From: Desulfobulbaceae bacterium
GTDB taxonomy: Bacteria > Desulfobacterota > Desulfobulbia > Desulfobulbales > Desulfobulbaceae
Length of the DNA: 6,841 nt
NCBI GenBank assembly: GCA_026990725.1
Contig: JALXCX010000155.1
Location: forward strand, 1 to 6,841
Reading direction: 5' to 3'
This document shows positions 6,396 to 6,841 of the stretch, piece after piece. A program made the position numbers and the translations under genes. Every line of letters begins with the position of its first letter. The stretch's first letter is position 1. The notes under the pieces were generated by a model. That model searched no databases, had not been told where the DNA came from, and saw only the letters and a list, made by a program, of their open reading frames with translations.

Positions 6396-6412
6396 CATTT
6401 ATGGACAGACAC
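6396..6412 (-). repeat. Right terminal inverted repeat
   Basis: On the minus strand this reads GTGTCTGTCCATAAATG and is the partner of the left repeat at 6272-6288. On the plus strand it contains TGGACA, which can act as a -35 box for the downstream gene. Confidence 0.7.
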
Positions 6413-6430
6413 AAGTTAAACGGGTATACA
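6402..6430 (+). promoter_or_regulatory. Candidate hybrid promoter for the M48 protease gene
   Basis: TGGACA (6402-6407, 5/6 match to the -35 consensus) lies inside the right terminal repeat. TATACA (6425-6430, 4/6 match to the -10 consensus) lies outside the element, with exactly 17 bases between them. The predicted transcription start is near 6437, about 35 bases before the ATG. A second, weaker pair inside the element is TTGACC (6375-6380) with TTTATG (6398-6403). Confidence 0.42.
6413..6418 (+). repeat. Right copy of AAGTTA target-site duplication
   Basis: AAGTTA follows directly after the CAC end of the right terminal inverted repeat and is identical to the hexamer at 6266-6271. Confidence 0.55.
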
Positions 6431-6471
6431 TCTGCAGGTATTGTTGTAGAGTTTCCGGTTTTTCATTGCCT

Positions 6472-6841
6472 ATGAATCCGTATCTTGTCCTTGTCGTCAT
6501 CGTTTTATTGCTTGAATACCTGTTGAGTCAGAGTATTTCTTTTTTGGAATTGCGTTCTTCCGAAGGCAAGATTCCAGATGAATTTAAAGATGTCTATAGC
6601 CAGAGTAACTATCAGAAGTCACAGGAGTATCTTCGAGTAACTTCGCGGTTTGCTTTTGTCCAGGAAAGCTTTATGCTGGTCGTTGTTCTTCTCTTTATTT
6701 TTTCGGGCGGGTTTAACAGGGTGGATCTGCTGGCCAGGGCAGGTCATTTGGGGCCCATAGGGACCGGACTCATTTTTTCAGGGTTGCTGGCCCTTCTTTC
6801 AACAGCTCTAAGCCTTCCTTTTTCCCTTTATTCGACCTTTA
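6472..6841 (+). CDS. M48 family metallopeptidase (Ste24/CAAX-protease type), N-terminal part only
   Basis: I translated 123 codons from the ATG to the window edge with no stop. The segment matches the N-terminal membrane domain of Ste24-type M48 peptidases (Peptidase_M48_N). A first membrane helix spans about residues 4-20. The family-typical YQKSQEYLRVTSRF (47-60) follows, then a second helix near 64-82 and a third near 93-115. It ends in LPFSLYSTF (115-123), a well-conserved family stretch. These proteins are multi-helix membrane zinc proteases; bacterial members are mostly linked to membrane-protein quality control. The catalytic HExxH motif would lie beyond the window, so activity cannot be judged. 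No strong Shine-Dalgarno sequence precedes the ATG; TTG at 6466 is a weaker in-frame alternative. A possible promoter overlaps the small repeat element just upstream. Confidence 0.85.
   Translation, partial: MNPYLVLVVIVLLLEYLLSQSISFLELRSSEGKIPDEFKDVYSQSNYQKSQEYLRVTSRFAFVQESFMLVVVLLFIFSGGFNRVDLLARAGHLGPIGTGLIFSGLLALLSTALSLPFSLYSTF

Larger units (their letters stand above)
6272..6412. mobile_element. 141-bp MITE-like element with terminal inverted repeats and AAGTTA flanks
   Basis: The outer ends form an imperfect inverted repeat: the left end (6272-6288) begins GTGCCTGTCCA, and the right end, read on the minus strand from 6412, begins GTGTCTGTCCA. They match at 14 of 17 positions. Directly outside both ends lies the same hexamer AAGTTA (6266-6271 and 6413-6418), as expected for a target-site duplication. 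Inside, AAAAAATAA (6319-6327) and its complement (6357-6365) form a second, nested inverted repeat. No transposase is encoded, so movement would need a partner element elsewhere. The parent family is not identified; whether other copies exist cannot be seen here. A structured intergenic repeat of the REP/BIME kind is the main alternative. Confidence 0.65.
6154..6471. other. Gene-free interval holding a small inverted-repeat element
   Basis: These 318 bases lie between the PilZ stop and the M48 protease start. Positions 6154-6265 show nothing I can name and no convincing terminator. Positions 6272-6412 are the inverted-repeat-bounded element described separately. Positions 6413-6471 hold the right target repeat, a -10-like box and the leader of the protease gene. 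Small open frames on both strands cross the element, but none has a good ribosome site or a recognisable product. Confidence 0.6.

Noticed and set aside
6202..6414. 70-codon minus-strand frame across the small element
   Set aside because: It consists largely of the inverted-repeat element read in one direction and has no supporting ribosome site. It may recur as a spurious small protein wherever the element does.
6218..6475. 85-codon plus-strand frame whose stop overlaps the protease ATG as ATGA
   Set aside because: The overlap looks like translational coupling, but the frame starts with TTG without a ribosome site, runs through the repeat element and has no recognisable composition or domain.

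Overview
The window looks like chromosomal DNA from a Gram-negative, probably deltaproteobacterial (Desulfobacterota, perhaps Desulfobulbales-like) organism. The Gram-negative call rests on an LptD outer-membrane LPS-assembly gene. The finer placement is an impression from the proteins and moderate base composition, not the result of a search. Both ends of the window cut through genes.

Layout. Positions 1-2107 hold lptD on the minus strand, cut off at its C-terminus by the window edge. A 251-base divergent region (2108-2358) carries a good sigma70-type promoter facing lptD and weaker candidates facing right. To the right on the plus strand come a radical SAM / winged-helix protein of unknown function (2359-3333), an RNase E/G-family ribonuclease with a roughly 165-residue lysine-rich N-terminal extension (3389-5446), a tRNA-Arg(ACG) with encoded CCA (5495-5571), and a strong intrinsic terminator (5578-5623). 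After an AT-rich spacer come a minimal stand-alone PilZ protein with a TTG start (5854-6153) and a 318-base gap. That gap contains a small inverted-repeat-bounded element (6272-6412). The window ends in the N-terminal membrane part of a Ste24-type M48 metallopeptidase (6472 onward).

How the parts relate. lptD and the radical SAM gene are divergently transcribed. The radical SAM and RNase genes lie 55 bases apart on the same strand and may share a transcript. I see no terminator between the RNase gene and the tRNA, so the 15-bp-stem terminator after the tRNA may end both transcripts. The PilZ protein (predicted c-di-GMP binding) and the M48 protease appear to be separate units.

The most notable find is the 141-bp element at 6272-6412. 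It has imperfect 17-bp terminal inverted repeats (14/17 matches) and is flanked immediately on both sides by the direct repeat AAGTTA, as expected for a MITE-like insertion with a target-site duplication. Its right terminal repeat supplies a TGGACA -35 box exactly 17 bases before a TATACA -10 box outside the element. It may therefore contribute the promoter of the downstream protease gene. I do not see a novel defence system or a large new system here.
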